From assembly GCA_964480425.1 (NCBI GenBank), contig CAYZPY010000010.1:1-34345 (forward strand): a DNA stretch of 34,345 bases, read 5' to 3'. Below are positions 31,235 through 34,345 of this stretch, in pieces (position 1 is the stretch's first letter; each line of letters begins with the position of its first letter). Both the position numbers and the translations under genes were made by a program. The notes beneath the pieces are model-generated. The model saw only the letters and a program-made list of their open reading frames with translations. It searched no databases and had not been told where the DNA came from. The DNA is from CAYYMD01 sp964480425 (GTDB lineage Bacteria; Planctomycetota; Phycisphaerae; SM23-33).

Positions 31235-34219
31235 ATGCACGCGCTTAATGTTACAAGAAACGCCCTGGTGTATGGGATTGTCGTTACGGGACTGCTCGGG
31301 GGCGCGCTGCACGCCCAGCAGGACAAGCAAAGCGCGCATCAGCAACTCGACCCCGGAGAACTGGCCCAGACACTGTCCGGACTGGAGATGAGCGAACTGC
31401 TGGACGCCCTTGCCGAGAAGGAAGACCCGCAGATCATGGCCGAGAGTCTCATCTCCAAAGCGAATCAGCCCGACCTGGACCTTTCCCAGCGCAGCAAGTA
31501 CCTCGAAGACGCTGCCGGCATATACAAGGAAATCCTCAAATCCATGCCGCAATCCCAGGAGCCCCGCGCGCTTCTGGAGAAGTACAAGATTCGGCTGCGA
31601 ATAGCCAATATTCTGGGCGTGCTCCGCTGCGAGCCCTACGCGCTGCGATTGCTTTATCTCCAGGGCGGACCGGAAGACCGGCGTCTGCTGCGCGAAATGA
31701 CAAAGGAACCGACCCGGCAGTTCGCCATGCTCGAACAGGACATAATGTGGAGTCTTGACGATTGGGGACAGGACCTGGTGAAACTCGCCGTTATCGTCCC
31801 CAAGGCGCGGGATTTTCTCAAAAAGGTGAAATACAAGGCGGGATGGCTTTACCTTTACAGGGCGCTGTCCCTGCCGGACAATAAGGAAAGAGCGCAAATA
31901 GGGCGTGCGGCGGTGTCCAAGGTCGCCGATTTCGCGCGAGGCGGGAAGGAATCCGGCGTGAAGTACTGGTCGCTGCTGATCAGCGGAATCGCGTCGCGCC
32001 TGGCGAACGATCACGACCAGGCACAACAGTACCTCGCCCGGGCGGCGGACCCGAACGCCGAAAAACCCGTCCGTATACAGGCGATGTTCGAAATCGTCAG
32101 AAACCTCATCGATTCCAAAAAATTCGAACAGGCGCTGCAAGAGATAAATCAGTTCAGGCAGACGGGTCTGGAAATACTTGAAAACCAGTCCGGCGCGGAG
32201 GTCCAGATAGACGCCAAGGCCGCCCTGCTGGAAAATTACCTCTACGAGCAATGGTTCCACGCCGTCAAAAACGAACAGCAAAAAACCGAATACACCCGCA
32301 AGGCGCAGGAGGCCCTTTACCATTTCGTCGAGAAATACACCGACCCGGACATTCAGCAGGCATTCCTCGAAATCATCGCCAACAAGTACCGTACGCGTGA
32401 GGATTACGAAAACCTCAACTCCGTCGTGCTGCTGGCAAAGGCCTCCAGGGCCCGGGCGCAGAACAAAAACGACGAGGCCCACAAGCTCCTGGAGATGATT
32501 CTCGCACGACAGAACCAGATCTCGCAGATGGTCCGCCCGCTGGCTCTGTGGCGGATTGCGATGATTTATATTGACCGTCGTCAGAACCTGCTGGCGGGTA
32601 AAAAATTCATCGAGTTGGCGGAAATGTACCCCAATAACCGCATGGCGACGCTGTCGGCGAAAAACGCCGCTATAACGTTCAAGAAAATCATCGAGGACCG
32701 GCGCGACAATAACAAGTCGGTCGCAAAAAACATCCGCGAAAACTATATCAAGGCGCTCATATTGCTGGTCAAGAAGGCGGACGAAGAAAAACTTGCGGAA
32801 CTGAAGATATGGAATTTCGACCTGGGGTGGGAATACCAGAAAAAAGCACAGAACGCCACCGGCGATAAGAAAACCGAACTGTTCAAAAAGGCCATTGAGG
32901 CATATTCGAAGGTGCCCAGGGACAGGGACGAATACATGGAGGCCCGGTTCAGGTCGCTGGAGTTGAAATTCCACATTCTGGAGCAAGGGCAGATGTCCCC
33001 CCGACAACTGGCCGAGGAGGCGAAGGAACTGGCCGGGAACCTGGAGTCCTATGCCGCCGACGCCGCCGCTGCCGCCAGGCAAACCTCCGACCAGGAACTG
33101 GGCGGTATCCTTCGCCGCTGGGGCGCCCGCGCGGACTTCCTGGCGGCCGCGACTTATTACGATATGCTCAACCGCAAAATCATCGCCAAGCAACTACTTG
33201 CCAAACTGCCGAAGAAATGGCCCGACACGCCCGCCGTGCGGAGAGGGGCGGAGTTTGAAATAAGAAAATTCGTCGAAGAAGGTCAAACCGACCAGGCCAT
33301 AAGCAAACTCGAAGAATTCCGCAAAAAATTTCCCGCCCAGGCAGAACAACTCATAAAACTCGTCATCCAGGAAGTGCGAAAAGAAATCAGGGACCTTGTT
33401 CGATCTTCCTCCGACGCCGAAGAGTTGAGCAGTTACAGAAAGGCGTATCTGAAATTCGCCGAAGACCTGTACCAGCGGGCGCAGGACGCCTCGCCTCAGC
33501 GCAGGTACGCCATGAAACAGATGTATGCGGAAGCCCTTCTGGAAAACGACAACGCCCAAAAGGCCCTGGATCTCTTCAAGGAGTGCAGGGATTACGAAAA
33601 CCAACAAAACCAGCAAAGGATTAAGTCGATCGAAAAGCGCCACGACGAGCAGATGAAAAAACTCGAGTCCGCAAAGGGCGCCGCCCAACTGAGGCAAATT
33701 GGGGAGAAGTTCCTCAAAAGTCTCAAGGAATACGGTCTGGACGTCGGCGACGTCAACGCCGAAGACGTGCAATACGCAGTTGGGAAACTGCCCAACGTTA
33801 CGGACGAATCCGCACGCAGCGACCTGGTGAATATTCTGCGAAAGAAACTCAGGGATGCTTACGACAAGCAGGCCGAGTATCTCAAAAACAATCTGCCGCA
33901 GGACGCCACCAATCTTCGCGGACTGGCAAAGGCGCACCAGAAACTCGGTAATTACCAAGACGCCCTGAAGTATTACTCGAAACTGACCGCCGGGATAAAT
34001 CCCGCCAAGTTCAAGGATTTGTACTGGTCCGCCGAAGCGGGTTACGCCCGATGCCTGCTGGAGGCGCACCGCGACAACAAGAAGAACATAAGGCGCCTCC
34101 TGGTTCGCATCCGCCAGTTGCGGGAAATGTCCGACGAACTGGGCGAACAGCCGATGGGCGGATATTCCTCCCGGTTCCGCGAGATAGAGGAACAGGCCAA
34201 AAACATCCTGGAAAAATGA
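31235..34219 (+). CDS. Large exported helical-repeat (TPR-like) protein
   Basis: 994 residues. A signal peptide, MHALNVTRNALVYG then a hydrophobic stretch ending LHAQQ, predicts export. The rest is almost all charged amphipathic helices with many TPR-like repeats, for example YLEDAAGIYKEILKSMPQSQ, LYRALSLPDNKERAQIGRAA, ALEKAIEAYSKVPRD-type units and a final LAKAHQKLGNYQDALKYYSK. Such arrays form protein-binding scaffolds. ATG 31235 follows AGGT at 8 bases; TTG 31208 with AGGA upstream, overlapping exbD, is an alternative. As last gene of the vWA/ExbBD operon it may be the periplasmic target or outer-membrane-linked partner. No lipobox or outer-membrane barrel is seen. Confidence 0.82.
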   Translation: MHALNVTRNALVYGIVVTGLLGGALHAQQDKQSAHQQLDPGELAQTLSGLEMSELLDALAEKEDPQIMAESLISKANQPDLDLSQRSKYLEDAAGIYKEILKSMPQSQEPRALLEKYKIRLRIANILGVLRCEPYALRLLYLQGGPEDRRLLREMTKEPTRQFAMLEQDIMWSLDDWGQDLVKLAVIVPKARDFLKKVKYKAGWLYLYRALSLPDNKERAQIGRAAVSKVADFARGGKESGVKYWSLLISGIASRLANDHDQAQQYLARAADPNAEKPVRIQAMFEIVRNLIDSKKFEQALQEINQFRQTGLEILENQSGAEVQIDAKAALLENYLYEQWFHAVKNEQQKTEYTRKAQEALYHFVEKYTDPDIQQAFLEIIANKYRTREDYENLNSVVLLAKASRARAQNKNDEAHKLLEMILARQNQISQMVRPLALWRIAMIYIDRRQNLLAGKKFIELAEMYPNNRMATLSAKNAAITFKKIIEDRRDNNKSVAKNIRENYIKALILLVKKADEEKLAELKIWNFDLGWEYQKKAQNATGDKKTELFKKAIEAYSKVPRDRDEYMEARFRSLELKFHILEQGQMSPRQLAEEAKELAGNLESYAADAAAAARQTSDQELGGILRRWGARADFLAAATYYDMLNRKIIAKQLLAKLPKKWPDTPAVRRGAEFEIRKFVEEGQTDQAISKLEEFRKKFPAQAEQLIKLVIQEVRKEIRDLVRSSSDAEELSSYRKAYLKFAEDLYQRAQDASPQRRYAMKQMYAEALLENDNAQKALDLFKECRDYENQQNQQRIKSIEKRHDEQMKKLESAKGAAQLRQIGEKFLKSLKEYGLDVGDVNAEDVQYAVGKLPNVTDESARSDLVNILRKKLRDAYDKQAEYLKNNLPQDATNLRGLAKAHQKLGNYQDALKYYSKLTAGINPAKFKDLYWSAEAGYARCLLEAHRDNKKNIRRLLVRIRQLREMSDELGEQPMGGYSSRFREIEEQAKNILEK

Positions 34220-34290
34220 ACCGAACCGGCACCGGTATTGACCGCACGCCGAAGTGTCTGATATTTTAGAAACCGTCGAATAACAGCACC

Positions 34291-34345
34291 GGCGGCATAG
34301 CCAAGTGGACTAAGGCGACGGATTGCAAATCCGTTATTCGTGGGT
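34291..34345 (+). tRNA. tRNA-Cys (GCA), cut by window end
   Basis: 55 bases. It starts GGCGGCA, with D stem GCC/GGC, anticodon stem ACGGA/TCCGT (34318-34322 and 34330-34334) and loop TTGCAAA, giving anticodon GCA at 34325-34327. The T arm and 3' acceptor strand are beyond the window end. The 71 bases between the repeat-protein stop and this tRNA hold only weak GC-rich complementarity. Confidence 0.9.

Noticed and set aside
31124..33193. 689-codon antisense frame opposite the large repeat protein
   Set aside because: A mirror of the sense gene's biased codons. The sense frame has a signal peptide and TPR-like repeats.
1..34345. CRISPR array, prophage or integron
   Set aside because: No regularly spaced direct repeats, phage structural genes, integrase or attachment sites are seen.

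Overview
The window is about 34 kb of GC-rich bacterial DNA. It most likely comes from an anaerobic member of the Planctomycetota, perhaps Phycisphaerae-like. This is an inference from a dockerin-repeat protein with a PEP-CTERM-like tail, a prepilin-type protein, a vWA/ExbB/ExbD/TPR cluster, a PgsB-PgsC-PgsW set, pyruvate:ferredoxin oxidoreductase and a URO-D/MtaA-like protein. No rRNA or other decisive marker is present.

Layout. 1-437: the C-terminal end of an IS4-family transposase, its probable IS end, and AT-rich repeat-like DNA. 438-2232 (+): enolase, overlapped by a small two-helix membrane protein. 2286-6556 (-): a fusion of an RNA polymerase alpha-CTD-like and a sigma-4-like domain, then EF-P, a GtrB-type glycosyltransferase and a GT-C sugar transferase. 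6557-9499 (+): a short divergent region with three copies of TACCGGTC, then pgsB-pgsC-pgsW for a poly-gamma-glutamate-type polymer. 9643-13185 (+): a complete NifJ. 13306-17941 (-): envelope genes (glycosyltransferase, YaeI/LpxG-like phosphoesterase, alanine racemase, Kdo/WaaP-like kinase), with an unassigned candidate structured RNA at 16881-17075. 18148-19239 (+): a URO-D superfamily protein. 19377-24279 (-): a tight five-gene unit of dockerin/PEP-CTERM-like protein, pseudopilin-like protein, substrate-binding lipoprotein, FecCD permease (frameshifted as given) and ATPase. 24433-26714 (+): a methyltransferase and a processive GT2. tRNA-Leu(UAG) lies on the minus strand at 26809-26893. 27185-34219 (+): an operon of zinc-ribbon/TM/vWA protein, periplasmic repeat protein, ExbB, two ExbDs and a 994-residue helical-repeat protein. 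A tRNA-Cys is cut by the window end.

How the genes work together. Much of the window builds or energises the cell envelope: lipid-linked sugar transfer, a surface polyamide, lipid A/LPS-type modification, peptidoglycan precursor supply, and a proton-channel machine spanning the inner membrane and periplasm. The least conventional parts are the last operon, the uptake operon that includes surface-type proteins, the alpha-CTD/sigma-4 fusion with its adjoining repeated dyads, and the unassigned RNA-like element.
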